Numbered from the stretch's first letter, positions 8,800 through 18,179 are shown. The stretch: DNA of 64,000 nt from Alkalicoccus luteus (GCF_012034335.1 NZ_JAATHJ010000008.1:1-64000), one strand, 5' to 3'. Numbers and translations are program-made. Notes: generated by a model from the sequence alone, not told the origin.

Positions 8800-10463
8800 G
8801 CCAGGTAGAACAGATAAAAGAAACGCTGAAGCAGGAGTTAAAGCATGCCGTCACCGCAGCCGGACTGGCCTCCGCTGAAGAAATTCCCGACGTCGTCATT
8901 GAGACGCCGAAGGATAAAGAGCACGGCGATTTTGCGACGAACCTGGCAATGCAGCTTGCCCGCGTCGCCAAAAAAGCACCGCGAGCGATTGCGGATGATA
9001 TCGCAGCAAACATCAACTATGAAGCAGCGGCAATCGACAAGCTGGATATCGCCGGACCGGGCTTCATCAACTTTTTCATGAAAAAAGACTATCTGTCGGA
9101 CATCGTGAAAACGGCGCTGACGATGAACGAATCGTTTGGAACGACGGATATCGGTGCCGGAAAGAAGGTGCAGGTGGAGTTCGTTTCGGCGAATCCGACC
9201 GGCACGCTGCATTTGGGACACGCCCGCGGAGCAGCCGTCGGCGACACACTTTCCAATATTTTGACAAAAGCAGGCTACGATGTATCGCGTGAATACTACA
9301 TCAATGACGCCGGCAACCAAATCGACAACCTTGTTTTGTCGCTTGAAGCACGCTACCTGCAGGAAATCGGGCAAGACGCGTCGATGCCGGAGGATGGCTA
9401 TCACGGAGCGGACATCATCGGCTTCGCCAAAGAAATCGTGGAATCCTACGGAGACAGGTTTAAGGATGCGGACACCGATAAGCGTCGTGCTTTCTTCCGC
9501 GACTACGGACTGAAGCGGGAAACAGATAAGCTGAAAGATGACCTCGCCGACTTTCGTGTGAGGTTCGACAATTGGTTTTCGGAATCCTCACTGTACGAAG
9601 AGGAAAAAATCCAGCCGGTGCTCGACAAACTTTCCGCAAACGGTGAAACGTATGAAAAAGACGGTGCCCTCTGGTTCCGCTCCACAGAATACGGAGACGA
9701 TAAAGACCGCGTTCTTATTAAGCAGGACGGAACGTACACGTACCTGACGCCGGATATTGCCTATCATCAGGATAAGCTGAACCGCGGCTTTGAGGAGCTG
9801 ATTAACATCTGGGGAGCCGACCATCACGGCTACATTCCACGTATGCAGGCAGCGATTCAGGCGCTCGGCTACGAGAAGGATCAGCTGACGGTTCAGATCA
9901 TTCAGATGGTAAACCTGTTTGAAAACGGAGAAAAGGTGAAGATGAGCAAGCGAACAGGTAACGCAGTGACGATGCGCGAGCTGATGGAAGAGGTCGGCAT
10001 CGATGCGACGCGCTACTTCTTTGCCATGAGAGCTGCAGAGACGCACCTCGACTTTGACCTGACGCTCGCAAAATCGGAATCCAATGAGAACCCGGTTTAC
10101 TACGTACAGTATGCGCATGCCCGCATTTGCAGCATGCTTCGCCAGGCAGATGAAAAAGGCCTGAAGCCGGATCACGAAGCGGATCTGTCTGTGCTGACGA
10201 GCGAGAAGGATCAGGATCTGATGAAGAAAATCGGCGAGTATCCGGAAGCCGTTGCAGATGCGGCGAAGCGCCACGCGCCGCATCGGATGACGAACTACGT
10301 CTACGATCTGGCCCAGACGCTGCACAGTTTCTATAACGCAGAAAAGGTGCTCACCGACGATGAGCAGCTCACGAAAGCGCGGCTTGCACTCGTGGAAGCC
10401 GTCCGTATCACGCTTCACAACGCCCTGAGCGACATCGGCGTTTCCGCACCGGAAAAAATGTAA
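8796..10463 (+). CDS. argS: Arginyl-tRNA synthetase
   Basis: A 555-residue class I synthetase that charges tRNA-Arg. It has the N-terminal additional domain (residues about 1-110), the HIGH-type motif HLGHARGA (preceded by SANPTGTL), the KMSKRTG motif and a C-terminal DALR anticodon-binding domain ending in SAPEKM. It overlaps ywiB by 4 nt and ends at a perfect terminator. Confidence 0.96.
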   Translation: MSQVEQIKETLKQELKHAVTAAGLASAEEIPDVVIETPKDKEHGDFATNLAMQLARVAKKAPRAIADDIAANINYEAAAIDKLDIAGPGFINFFMKKDYLSDIVKTALTMNESFGTTDIGAGKKVQVEFVSANPTGTLHLGHARGAAVGDTLSNILTKAGYDVSREYYINDAGNQIDNLVLSLEARYLQEIGQDASMPEDGYHGADIIGFAKEIVESYGDRFKDADTDKRRAFFRDYGLKRETDKLKDDLADFRVRFDNWFSESSLYEEEKIQPVLDKLSANGETYEKDGALWFRSTEYGDDKDRVLIKQDGTYTYLTPDIAYHQDKLNRGFEELINIWGADHHGYIPRMQAAIQALGYEKDQLTVQIIQMVNLFENGEKVKMSKRTGNAVTMRELMEEVGIDATRYFFAMRAAETHLDFDLTLAKSESNENPVYYVQYAHARICSMLRQADEKGLKPDHEADLSVLTSEKDQDLMKKIGEYPEAVADAAKRHAPHRMTNYVYDLAQTLHSFYNAEKVLTDDEQLTKARLALVEAVRITLHNALSDIGVSAPEKM

Positions 10464-10470
10464 AGACATT

Positions 10471-10503
10471 CCGCACCGGCAGCAGATCCGGTGCGGTTTT
10501 TTT
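10471..10503 (+). terminator. Intrinsic terminator after argS
   Basis: A perfect 9-bp stem CCGCACCGG/CCGGTGCGG is followed by seven T. Confidence 0.93.
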
Positions 10504-10632
10504 GCAGCTTGAAGAACATTTTTTCTGAGTCTAATGAACTTATTTTCGGTAATTCATAAAAAGCACTAGATGTACGTACCTCTTTCTGGTAAGCTGTACA
10601 AGGTATAAAATGAACGCAAGGAGAGTGACAGC

Positions 10633-10803
10633 ATGCAGGACGTCATACTGGCTACGCTGGCTGGACTGATTGTTGGATTTGTTTTCGCATGGATCCGTCT
10701 TCCGATTCCTGCTCCACCCGCACTGCCGGGCATTATGGGAATCTTCGGCATCTACTTCGGATATAAAATATTTCAGTGGGTTTCCACTTCTTTCTTTGGC
10801 TAG
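10633..10803 (+). CDS. XapX-domain small membrane protein
   Basis: A 56-codon gene reading MQDVILATLAGLIVGF, then WIRLPIPAPPALPGIMGI, then a second hydrophobic helix and a stop at 10801. The Pro-rich linker between two helices is the XapX (DUF1427) pattern of tiny inner-membrane proteins of unknown role. An AAGGAGAGTGA ribosome site precedes the ATG, and a TATAAA lies about 25 nt upstream of that. It is a stand-alone gene with its own terminator. Confidence 0.75.
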   Translation: MQDVILATLAGLIVGFVFAWIRLPIPAPPALPGIMGIFGIYFGYKIFQWVSTSFFG

Positions 10804-10814
10804 AAAGACAAACC

Positions 10815-10849
10815 GCCTTCCGTGTCTCCGCGACGCAGAAGGCTTTTTT
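10815..10849 (+). terminator. Intrinsic terminator after the XapX gene
   Basis: GCCTTC and GAAGGC pair with a partly paired interior (CGTGTC/GACG), followed by six T. Confidence 0.75.
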
Positions 10850-10946
10850 GTATGCGGCAGGATGAAAGGTCAGAGAAACAAACTGTTTAAGGAACGGAAA
10901 ACGGTGGGATAGTGGGGATAGATAGACTCATAAGGAGCGTGAGCGC

Positions 10947-11405
10947 ATGACCCACGATGCATGGATGCAGAAATGTGTGGAGATGGCTGTACAGAACGTG
11001 GAGGACGGGATGCCGCCGTTCGCTGCGGTAGTCGTAAAAGACGGAGAGGAAATCGCGTCAGCCGTAAACGACGGACCGGCGGAACAGGATCCGACGGCAC
11101 ATGGCGAAATACGGGCGCTGCAAAAGGCCGGAAAAGAGCTTGGATCAACGGATTTAAGCGGCTGTGTGCTGTATACGAACTGCGAGCCTTGTCCGATGTG
11201 TCTCGGTGCTGTTTACTGGAGCGGGATAAAAGATGTCTATTACGGACTCTCCATTGAGGGCCAGGCGGAGTTTGACGACCTGCCGAAGCAGATGTACGAG
11301 GAATACCAGAAGGAAAAAGGCAAGCGGTCGGTGCGGGTACGCGGCATTATCCCGCACGAAGTCGATCCGAGGGCGCCTTTTGTTAAACAGGAGGAGAAAG
11401 CATGA
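10947..11405 (+). CDS. Nucleoside deaminase (guanine deaminase/CDA family), first of tandem pair
   Basis: A 152-residue zinc hydrolase of the cytidine/guanine deaminase superfamily. The zinc and proton-shuttle motif is HGEIRAL and the second zinc motif is PCPMCLGAVYW. Size and the GAVYWSGI segment resemble GuaD-type guanine deaminases rather than TadA, because the usual TadA tRNA-binding tail is absent. It overlaps the next, related gene by 4 nt. Substrate could be guanine, cytosine or another nucleobase. Confidence 0.75.
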   Translation: MTHDAWMQKCVEMAVQNVEDGMPPFAAVVVKDGEEIASAVNDGPAEQDPTAHGEIRALQKAGKELGSTDLSGCVLYTNCEPCPMCLGAVYWSGIKDVYYGLSIEGQAEFDDLPKQMYEEYQKEKGKRSVRVRGIIPHEVDPRAPFVKQEEKA

Positions 11406-11854
11406 ACGAGCAGGACAGTCAGTGGATTAACCGGGCTACCGCACTTGCTCGCGAAAACGTACTTTCCGGGCGCGGACAGCCGTTTGGCGCCGTCATCGTG
11501 CAGGACGGCGTGATGCTTGCGGAAGCAGTCAACGATATTGACCAGACGCACGATCCGACCTCTCATGCCGAAGTGGAGGCGGTTCGCAGAGCGTGCCGGC
11601 GCATCGGTTCACCGGAGCTTCCCGGTGCGGTTTTGTACACGAGCTGTTATCCGTGTCCGATGTGTCTCGCGGCGGCTTACTGGGCAAAAATCGACCGGAT
11701 CGTCTACGCCTCGGACCCGGAGGACGCAGCCGCATACGGACACGATGCAGCCTGGCTTTATCAAGCGCTCAGCAGCGAAAGCAGCACCATCAGCATGGAA
11801 CACGCCGGCAATCCAGAAGTGCTTCATCCCTTTTATCTGTACGAAAACAAGTAG
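11402..11854 (+). CDS. Nucleoside deaminase, second of tandem pair
   Basis: A 150-residue paralogue of the preceding gene, with HAEVEAV and PCPMCLAAAYW as the zinc and catalytic motifs. The C-terminus differs strongly (YLYENK end), so the two may have different substrates or form a heteromer. The 4-nt overlap indicates coupled expression. The stop codon lies only 6 nt before the left end of the MITE-like element, so any original terminator has been separated from the gene. Confidence 0.75.
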   Translation: MNEQDSQWINRATALARENVLSGRGQPFGAVIVQDGVMLAEAVNDIDQTHDPTSHAEVEAVRRACRRIGSPELPGAVLYTSCYPCPMCLAAAYWAKIDRIVYASDPEDAAAYGHDAAWLYQALSSESSTISMEHAGNPEVLHPFYLYENK

Positions 11855-11859
11855 CTTTT

Positions 11860-12497
11860 CAGGCTGTTGATAAAGTCTTTATGGAGGAATAATCTTGCAT
11901 CTGCCTGTATCTGCGGACACTCGCTTTCCGGAGGGAACGGGCTCAGCTAACCGCTTCCTCCTGCTGTCGGAATCGCTGGATCTTCGCCTCGTTCTGATCC
12001 TCCCGGAGTCGAGTTCCTTCGACGTCGGTAGCTGGCAGTACGGTTCATATGTGTGGTTAGGCCTGCACGATCGGCTTCCACACAGATTGAACCTTCCCTA
12101 TGCGACGTTTCGATGTTGAATAGGGATGCCAATTCTTCCTACAATTCAGTATAAAAGGTAAAAAAAGCGGTCGCACCTGCCTGTCGTGACGTTGTTCTCC
12201 ATGAATCAGAGCCGTTTCCCCGATGTGTCCGGCGGGGACGCCCGTGGGATCAGCGCAGTCTGAAGATCCAGTGCCGTTCAGATCTGCGAACGGCATCAAC
12301 GCACGAGCGGAGCCGGACTGGGTCTTGAAGGCTTCTCGCGAGAAGCCTGTGTCCGAGTGAAGCCGTGCCTTTCTTCCCTTCATACAGGGTCGCCCTGAGA
12401 AATAGCTGAAGGCCAGCCCACGGCAGGCTCGGTAAGCAGAGGGGAAATACAATCAAACGAATAAATATGTAAGTTGAAAGACTTTTTCAACAGCCTG
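11860..12497. mobile_element. Complete MITE-like element, copy 2 (638 bp)
   Basis: The ends carry 21-bp inverted repeats (11860-11880 and 12477-12497; both start CAGGCTGTTGA when read inward) with one mismatch. The inside has no conserved reading frame but has hairpins, for example GCCGTTC/GAACGGC and GGCTTCTCGCGAGAAGCC. The right 127 bp equals 1-127, and most of it is found inverted at 46520-46996. No clear target duplication is visible. The right end directly abuts the perfect terminator hairpin at 12498. The repeat ends resemble those I recall for IS1182-type elements, so mobilisation in trans is possible; this is inference. Confidence 0.8.
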
Positions 12498-12532
12498 GGA
12501 AAGCCCTGTCAGGTAATGACAGGGCTTTCCTT
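12498..12532. terminator. Bidirectional terminator between the element and the P-type ATPase gene
   Basis: A perfect 14-bp stem GGAAAGCCCTGTCA/TGACAGGGCTTTCC has a 5-nt loop. It ends 6 nt past the stop of the minus-strand ATPase gene. Confidence 0.85.
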
Positions 12533-12538
12533 CTATAT

Positions 12539-14428
12539 CTAGGCTCTCAGCAGCCGCAGGCCGTTCAGGATGACGAGAATCGTGCTGCCTTCGTGTCCGA
12601 TTACGCCGAGCGGAAGCGTCAGCGACTGGGCAAAATTGGCGGTTAACAGAAACAGAATGACGGCACTGGAGAAGACGAGATTTTGAATCACGATCCGCCG
12701 CAGTCTTGATGAGAGGCGGACAGCAAGCATGATTTTTGAGAGGTCGCTTTTCATGAGCACCATATCCGCGGTATCAACGGCGACATCAGTCCCGGATCCC
12801 ATGGCGATGCCGATATCGGCTTTTGCCATTGCCGGCGCATCGTTCACGCCGTCACCGATCATGACAACGGCACCCTTTTCCCGCCTCAGCCGTTCGATCT
12901 CGGTGACCTTCTGCTCCGGCATGCAGCGGGAAACCCAGGAACGGATGCCCGTTTCCGAAGCGATCGCCTTCGCGGTTTCTTCATTATCCCCGGTGATCAT
13001 CACCGTTTCGATTCCATATTTTGTCATCTCTTTTACGAACGCAGCTGCCTCAGGACGAACTTCATCTTTTAAGGCGATCATCAGCCTCGGCGTGTTATCC
13101 TGAAGCGCGAAAATGACGGTATGTCCGGTGCTCGTCCAGGCACGATGCTGCCTGCGCGCTTCTTCAGGCCAGCTGTCTGCACGGGCCCATGTTTCGTTGC
13201 CGATCTGCCAGATTCCATCCTCAAACGCTGCTTCAATGCCTTTCCCTGTATGACTTGTCGTCGTAAGCGGAGAGCGGAGCTGAATCCCCTTACGCGAAGC
13301 ATACGATGTGACAGCGCGGGCGAGCGGATGGGACGATTCCGCTTCCGTTCCGGCAACGGCGGCAAGAGCCTGCTCCTCTGAGCCGTTCAGCGCGTAAACG
13401 TTTGTTACGCGTGGACTTCCTTTCGTTAGCGTCCCAGTCTTGTCAACGGCGATCACATTTGTTTTCACCAGCTGTTCGAGCGGAATACCGCCCTTGGTCA
13501 GCAGGCCGAAGCGGGCCCCGGTGGAAATCGCGGAGAGCAGCGCAGGCATAATGGAGGCAACGACGGCGCATGGGGAAGCAACGACTAGCATGACCATCGC
13601 CCGGTAAAAGGTCGCTTCAAACGGTGCCTGCCAGAGAAGCGGGGGGAGGGCAATGAGCAGTGCGGTGGCGATTAAAACCGTAATGACGTAAGGGCCTTCG
13701 ATCCGTTCAATAAAGCGCTGGGCCGGCGGACGGCTCGTTTTCGCTTCATCGACGAGAGCGATCATTTTTTGAAACAGCGAATCTTTGTTTTCGCGGGTGA
13801 CTTCCACTTCCAGCGTCCCGCTGCCGTTCATCGTTCCATTAAATACGTCACTTCCGTCCAGCTTTTCAACCGGGACCGGTTCACCGGTGATCGCCGATTC
13901 ATCGACCGCAGAGGCGCCGCGCCGGACGATACCATCGGCCGGAATGCGTTCCCCGTTGCGGACGAGGACCACGTCCCCCCGGCGGAGCGAATCGACGGGG
14001 ACAGTGACGGTTTTCCCATTTGTCACAAGTACCGCCTGTTCCGGTGCAAGCTTTACCAGTTCGGAAAGATCTTTCTCACTTTTCTGGAGCGTGTACGTTT
14101 CCAGAGCACCGCTCATGGCGAAAATAAAAATAAGGATGGCGCCTTCACTCCAGTAGCCGATCGAGGCGGCGCCAAGGGCAGCAAGAATCATGAGAATTTC
14201 CACGTTCAGCGAGCGGTCGTGTATCAGGTCGGTCAACCCTTCGCGAGCCTTAAAATAGCCGCCTACTCCATAAGAGAGAATATAGAAAAAGACTGCAAGT
14301 TCCACTGGACCGGCTGCAAGACCGGCCAGAAAAAACAGACCGCCGGCAATGGCGAAAACAAGCTCCTTATGGGCAAGCAGGCGAGGGCGTCGAAACGGCT
14401 GATTAAGAGCAGTTGATGAGACAGTCAT
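12539..14428 (-). CDS. pfeT: P1B-4-type metal-exporting ATPase (PfeT/ZosA-like)
   Basis: A 629-residue P-type ATPase without an N-terminal metal-binding domain. The membrane metal motif is SPC (not CPC) and the last membrane segments carry HEGST; together these define the P1B-4 group, which includes the B. subtilis ferrous-iron exporter PfeT (formerly ZosA) and cobalt exporters. DKTGTLTKG (phosphorylation), HPLARAV, MITGDNEET and GDGVNDAPA are intact. The ATG at 14428 follows GAGGAGG and is preferred over the longer frame from 14518, which starts inside a leader hairpin. Efflux of Fe(II), or possibly Co(II), is inferred. Confidence 0.85.
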   Translation of the reverse strand: MTVSSTALNQPFRRPRLLAHKELVFAIAGGLFFLAGLAAGPVELAVFFYILSYGVGGYFKAREGLTDLIHDRSLNVEILMILAALGAASIGYWSEGAILIFIFAMSGALETYTLQKSEKDLSELVKLAPEQAVLVTNGKTVTVPVDSLRRGDVVLVRNGERIPADGIVRRGASAVDESAITGEPVPVEKLDGSDVFNGTMNGSGTLEVEVTRENKDSLFQKMIALVDEAKTSRPPAQRFIERIEGPYVITVLIATALLIALPPLLWQAPFEATFYRAMVMLVVASPCAVVASIMPALLSAISTGARFGLLTKGGIPLEQLVKTNVIAVDKTGTLTKGSPRVTNVYALNGSEEQALAAVAGTEAESSHPLARAVTSYASRKGIQLRSPLTTTSHTGKGIEAAFEDGIWQIGNETWARADSWPEEARRQHRAWTSTGHTVIFALQDNTPRLMIALKDEVRPEAAAFVKEMTKYGIETVMITGDNEETAKAIASETGIRSWVSRCMPEQKVTEIERLRREKGAVVMIGDGVNDAPAMAKADIGIAMGSGTDVAVDTADMVLMKSDLSKIMLAVRLSSRLRRIVIQNLVFSSAVILFLLTANFAQSLTLPLGVIGHEGSTILVILNGLRLLRA

Positions 14429-14490
14429 GCGGTACCCTCCTCGGTATATGAGAAAGAGAATCATCCTCACTGATCTGCTGAAACGAGAAA

Positions 14491-14518
14491 TTGCTGCCGC
14501 CCGGAAGGACAGCAGCAA
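14491..14518 (-). promoter_or_regulatory. Strong leader hairpin upstream of pfeT
   Basis: On the minus strand TTGCTGCTGTCC pairs with GGGCGGCAGCAA (12 bp including two G-U pairs) around TTCC and is followed by TTTCTCGTTT. It lies 63 nt before the start codon, so it could be an attenuator or a stabilising leader structure. An AT-rich 7-1-7 inverted repeat, GTTAATA-A-TATTTAC (14550-14564), just upstream resembles Fur/PerR-family boxes only loosely. Confidence 0.45.
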
Positions 14519-14590
14519 CTAATCATGTAATCTTGGTGCCGATTCATGGTGTTAATAATATTTACCCCATCCTCGCCTTTATAAACGCAT

Positions 14591-15781
14591 TTACATCCAC
14601 GAAGATATGAGCGTAGCTGTTTTTTCGCGCAGACGGTCGGGCCACGTCCGGCTGCTTAGAAGATGGTACGTAATCGGCTCGCCATACTCATAAAAGTCGG
14701 AGTCGAGTCCGGGTCTGATGGATGTAATCCAGCTGCGGTCGCGAATCGTGCAGGAAGCTTCGTGATTAATATAGAAGCTTCTCATATCAAAGTTAGCTGT
14801 CGTAATGTCAATCACATGATCGTCGATTAGAATCACTTTGGCATGATAAAATCCTTCTGCAAACTGCCGTACTTCCACGCCGGCATCAAGAAGCTCCCGG
14901 AAATAAGGAAAGGCTGCGTCCTTTACGAGCGGATGATCCGGGTGCTTCGGAATGAGAATACGGACCTTGATGCCGCGTTGAGCAAGTCGAATCACTTCGC
15001 GATGCATATCAGCTCCCGGAATGTAGTAGGGAGTGCCGATAAACACGGACGTTTCAGCTTCTGCAAACAGCTCTTTCAAATGATCCGTTACATGGGCACC
15101 ATCCGTGGAGCGGAACTCGAGTGGAGTCGGATCGCTGTCCGCTTCGACGGGATCCGGGATTGTCAGTGGTTCACGCGTATCGGTCTGCCAGTCGCGGGCG
15201 AACTGCCGGCTTAACGCCGGAATCGCAGCACCGGTCACATACAGATGATAGTCGCGCCAAATACCGATGCGCGGGTCGCTGCCTGCGTATTCATTGCCGG
15301 CGTTAAAGCCGCCGATATACGCGTGTTTATTGTCGATCACCGTCACTTTCCGGTGATTCCGCTCATTAATGGAGTAAAATAAAAACGGGAGCCTCGGTTT
15401 CTGCGCGTAGGAAAAGAGCACGCCGGATTTTTTGAGCTCCCGTCTCGTACGAAGCGGCAGTCGGGCGCCGACCCAGTCGAGCAACAGCCGGACGTCAAGC
15501 CCCTCCGATGCTTTTTGCATGAGGACATCGAGAAATTCCCGGCCGACATCGTCATCGCGAAAGATATAAAAGTGCATGTGAATACACGTATCCGCCTGCT
15601 TCATTTTTTGAAGCATGTGCGTAAATAGTTCATCTCCCTGATTAAAAAATGCAGCGTTCCCACTTGTTTTCACAGGCGGAGCAGGTTCGCCGCTGCGGCG
15701 CTTATGACGCTTTTTTCCAATGTATAAATCGAGCGATATCCAGGCCAGCATAGCTGCGAGGCCCCAGCGAAGTTTTCTCAT
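14591..15781 (-). CDS. clsB: Cardiolipin synthase / phospholipase D family (YwjE/ClsB)
   Basis: A 396-residue membrane-anchored phospholipid synthase. The N-terminus has one hydrophobic segment followed by a basic stretch. Two HKD motifs are visible: HRKVTVIDNKHAYIGGFN in the first half and HAKVILIDDHVIDITTANFD in the second. It is expected to condense phosphatidyl groups into cardiolipin. A GAGGGGGA ribosome site precedes the ATG. The divergent position beside fadF matches ywjE-ywjF in B. subtilis. Confidence 0.9.
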   Translation of the reverse strand: MRKLRWGLAAMLAWISLDLYIGKKRHKRRSGEPAPPVKTSGNAAFFNQGDELFTHMLQKMKQADTCIHMHFYIFRDDDVGREFLDVLMQKASEGLDVRLLLDWVGARLPLRTRRELKKSGVLFSYAQKPRLPFLFYSINERNHRKVTVIDNKHAYIGGFNAGNEYAGSDPRIGIWRDYHLYVTGAAIPALSRQFARDWQTDTREPLTIPDPVEADSDPTPLEFRSTDGAHVTDHLKELFAEAETSVFIGTPYYIPGADMHREVIRLAQRGIKVRILIPKHPDHPLVKDAAFPYFRELLDAGVEVRQFAEGFYHAKVILIDDHVIDITTANFDMRSFYINHEASCTIRDRSWITSIRPGLDSDFYEYGEPITYHLLSSRTWPDRLREKTATLISSWM

Positions 15782-15867
15782 CTTACATCCCCCTCGTTGT
15801 GACTGCTTTCGTTATCTTCCCGTTTTTAAAGTACATTAATCTAACGAGACAGGTCAAAAATGGAAAA

Positions 15868-15903
15868 GAAAGCGCTTTCCAAAAAGGGATATTGTGCTAT
15901 AAT
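15868..15903 (+). promoter_or_regulatory. Upstream promoter of fadF with cre-like palindrome
   Basis: GAAAGCGCTTTC (15868-15879) is a perfect 12-bp palindrome with the CcpA core. TTTCCA (15876-15881) and TATAAT (15898-15903), spaced 16 nt, form a promoter that it overlaps. The cre match has two mismatches at its edges. Confidence 0.5.
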
Positions 15904-15936
15904 AATCGTACAAGTCAATTTCCTGCGAAAATTTTA

Positions 15937-15974
15937 TGAATGAATGCTCATTCAGTTCCAAATTGTGCTATACT
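15937..15974 (+). promoter_or_regulatory. FadR box over the fadF promoter
   Basis: TGAATGAATGCTCATTCA (15937-15954) has perfect 7-bp arms and matches the B. subtilis FadR (YsiA) consensus TGAATGAWTANTCATTCA except within the spacer. TATACT at 15969-15974 is a good -10, placing the box over the -35 region. Repression by a FadR orthologue, relieved by long-chain acyl-CoA, is expected. Confidence 0.75.
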
Positions 15975-16021
15975 GTTTTCAGACATTATCTGATTACTTT
16001 ATTTGAAAGGGGCTGCTCCAT

Positions 16022-18124
16022 ATGGATCCAATCGTCATTAACTGGATCATGTTTCTGCTTGTAACCGCTTATGCTGTCTACCTGTTTGCTTCACTGGTCC
16101 GGACACGTACCGCCTATATCAAAATGGGGAAGAAGCCGGAATTCATCATGTCGATGAAAGAGCGGCGCGACGCGCTCATCAAGCAGGTATTTGGTCAGAA
16201 AAAACTATTGAAGGATAAGAAGAGCGGGATCATTCATGTCATGTTTTTCTATGGCTTCCTGCTCGTGCAGTTCAGTGCGATCGACGTTATCTGGAAGGGG
16301 CTGAATCCGGGAAGTCACCTTCCGCTCGGACCAGTCTATCCGTTTTTTACGTTTTTCCAGGAAATTGTCGTCCTGATGATTCTCGTCGCGGTTGTATGGG
16401 CATTCCACCGCCGCTACGTGGAAAAGCTCGTTCGTCTGAAGCGCAACTTTAAAGCCGGACTCGTGCTGATATTTATCGGCGGCCTGATGGTATCGAAGCT
16501 GTTCGCCAAAGGGATGGAGTTTATCTGGCTCGATAAAAACCTGACTGCAGCGGAACCGATCGCTTCGGGGATTGCAGCTGCATTCGCACCGATCGGAGCC
16601 GGAGCGGCCGGCGCCGGATTCTTCATCTTCTGGTGGGCGCACCTGTTGTTCCTGCTCATCTTCCTTGTTTACATTCCGCAGTCGAAGCACGCGCACCTGA
16701 TCGCAGGACCTGCGAACGTCTGGCTCGGGCCGACACATAAGCGCGGTCAGCTGGAAGCGATCGACTTTGAAGATGAAGAAGCAGAGAAATTCGGGAAAAA
16801 CCAGATTGAAGACTTTGATCAGAAGCAGCTGATGGATCTCTATGCCTGTGTGGAATGCGGACGCTGTACAAATATGTGTCCGGCGACCGGCACCGGAAAA
16901 ATGCTTTCACCGATGGATTTAATTCTGAAGATGAGGGATCACTTAACGGAAAAAGGAGCTGCGGTAACGTCGCAGTCGCCGTGGATGCCGGCTTACGCCT
17001 TCGGTCACACGCGCGGAAACCAGCTTGCCGGTGCAAGTGAAGAAGAGTTGAAAGGCATGGACATCAACCCGTACGACGTAAGCCTGATTGGCGACGTCAT
17101 CACAGAAGAAGAGCTCTGGGGCTGTACGACATGCCGCAACTGTGAGGATCAGTGCCCGGTAGCAAACGAGCACGTCGATAAAATTATCGACATGCGCCGC
17201 TACCTCGTCTTGACAGAAGGAAAGATGGACCCGGATACCCAGCGTACGATGAAAAATATCGAAAAGCAGGGCAACCCGTGGGGCATCAACCGTAAAGAGC
17301 GGGAAAACTGGCGCGAAGGACGCGAGGACATCGACGTTCCAACCGTCCGTGAAATGAAAAAGCGGGAGGAAGAGTTTGAGTACCTCTTCTTCGTCGGCTC
17401 CATGGGGTCGTACGATAACAGAAGTATGAAGGTCGCGCAGTCGTTCGCAAAAATCATGAACGAAGCCGGCATCAAATTCGCCATCCTCGGCAACAAAGAG
17501 AAAAACTCCGGTGACACGCCGCGCCGTATCGGAAACGAATTCCTGTTCCAGGAGCTCGCGGCAGCGAACATCCAGGAGTTTGAAAAGAATAACATTAAAA
17601 AGATCGTCACGATCGATCCGCATACGTACAATACGTTTAAAAACGAGTATCCGGATTTTGGACTTGAGGCGGAAATATTCCACCACAGCGAGCTCTTATT
17701 CCAGTGGATTCAGGAAGGACGCATCAAGCCGACGTACGAAGTGAACGAGCAGATCGTGTACCATGATTCCTGCTACCTCGGCCGCTACAACGACGTCTAC
17801 GATCCGCCGCGTGAAATTTTGAAGGCGATCCCGGGCGTGAAGCTCGTCGAAATGGAGCGCAACCGTGAGAACGGCATGTGCTGCGGAGCAGGCGGCGGCA
17901 TGATGTGGATGGAAGAGGACACTGGAACGCGAGTCAACGTCGCCCGCACTGAGCAGGCGCTCGCCACCTCCTCTTCGATGATCGGCAGCGCGTGTCCGTA
18001 CTGCCTCACGATGATGAGCGACGGCACGAAGGCAAAAGAAGTCGACGAAGACGTGCAGACGCTCGACGTCGCGGAAATTCTCGAACGCTCGATCGTGAAA
18101 AAAGAAGAACCAGCAGCCGTTTAA
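16022..18124 (+). CDS. fadF: Acyl-CoA dehydrogenase/ETF-linked iron-sulfur electron-transfer protein FadF
   Basis: A 700-residue membrane protein joining five or six N-terminal helices (nitrate-reductase gamma-like, about residues 1-225) to a ferredoxin domain with CVECGRCTNMCP and CTTCRNCEDQCP and two CCG-type domains (SCYLGRYN and CCGAGGGMMW). It is thought to pass electrons from acyl-CoA dehydrogenases through ETF to menaquinone. The B. subtilis homologue YwjF/FadF is in the FadR regulon, in line with the box at 15937. It heads the fatty-acid cluster. Confidence 0.9.
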   Translation: MDPIVINWIMFLLVTAYAVYLFASLVRTRTAYIKMGKKPEFIMSMKERRDALIKQVFGQKKLLKDKKSGIIHVMFFYGFLLVQFSAIDVIWKGLNPGSHLPLGPVYPFFTFFQEIVVLMILVAVVWAFHRRYVEKLVRLKRNFKAGLVLIFIGGLMVSKLFAKGMEFIWLDKNLTAAEPIASGIAAAFAPIGAGAAGAGFFIFWWAHLLFLLIFLVYIPQSKHAHLIAGPANVWLGPTHKRGQLEAIDFEDEEAEKFGKNQIEDFDQKQLMDLYACVECGRCTNMCPATGTGKMLSPMDLILKMRDHLTEKGAAVTSQSPWMPAYAFGHTRGNQLAGASEEELKGMDINPYDVSLIGDVITEEELWGCTTCRNCEDQCPVANEHVDKIIDMRRYLVLTEGKMDPDTQRTMKNIEKQGNPWGINRKERENWREGREDIDVPTVREMKKREEEFEYLFFVGSMGSYDNRSMKVAQSFAKIMNEAGIKFAILGNKEKNSGDTPRRIGNEFLFQELAAANIQEFEKNNIKKIVTIDPHTYNTFKNEYPDFGLEAEIFHHSELLFQWIQEGRIKPTYEVNEQIVYHDSCYLGRYNDVYDPPREILKAIPGVKLVEMERNRENGMCCGAGGGMMWMEEDTGTRVNVARTEQALATSSSMIGSACPYCLTMMSDGTKAKEVDEDVQTLDVAEILERSIVKKEEPAAV

Positions 18125-18136
18125 CACGTAGGCACG

Positions 18137-18179
18137 CGAAGGGCTGTTCCGAATGCGGGACAGCCCTTCGTCCATTTTC
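18137..18179 (+). terminator. Hairpin after fadF
   Basis: CGAAGGGCTGT pairs with ACAGCCCTTCG. The following TCCATTTTC is only a weak U-run, so read-through is possible. Confidence 0.6.

Noticed and set aside
12057-12456. Open frames inside the MITE-like element
   Set aside because: They are not preserved in copy 3, which has indels in the same region, so the element is treated as non-coding.
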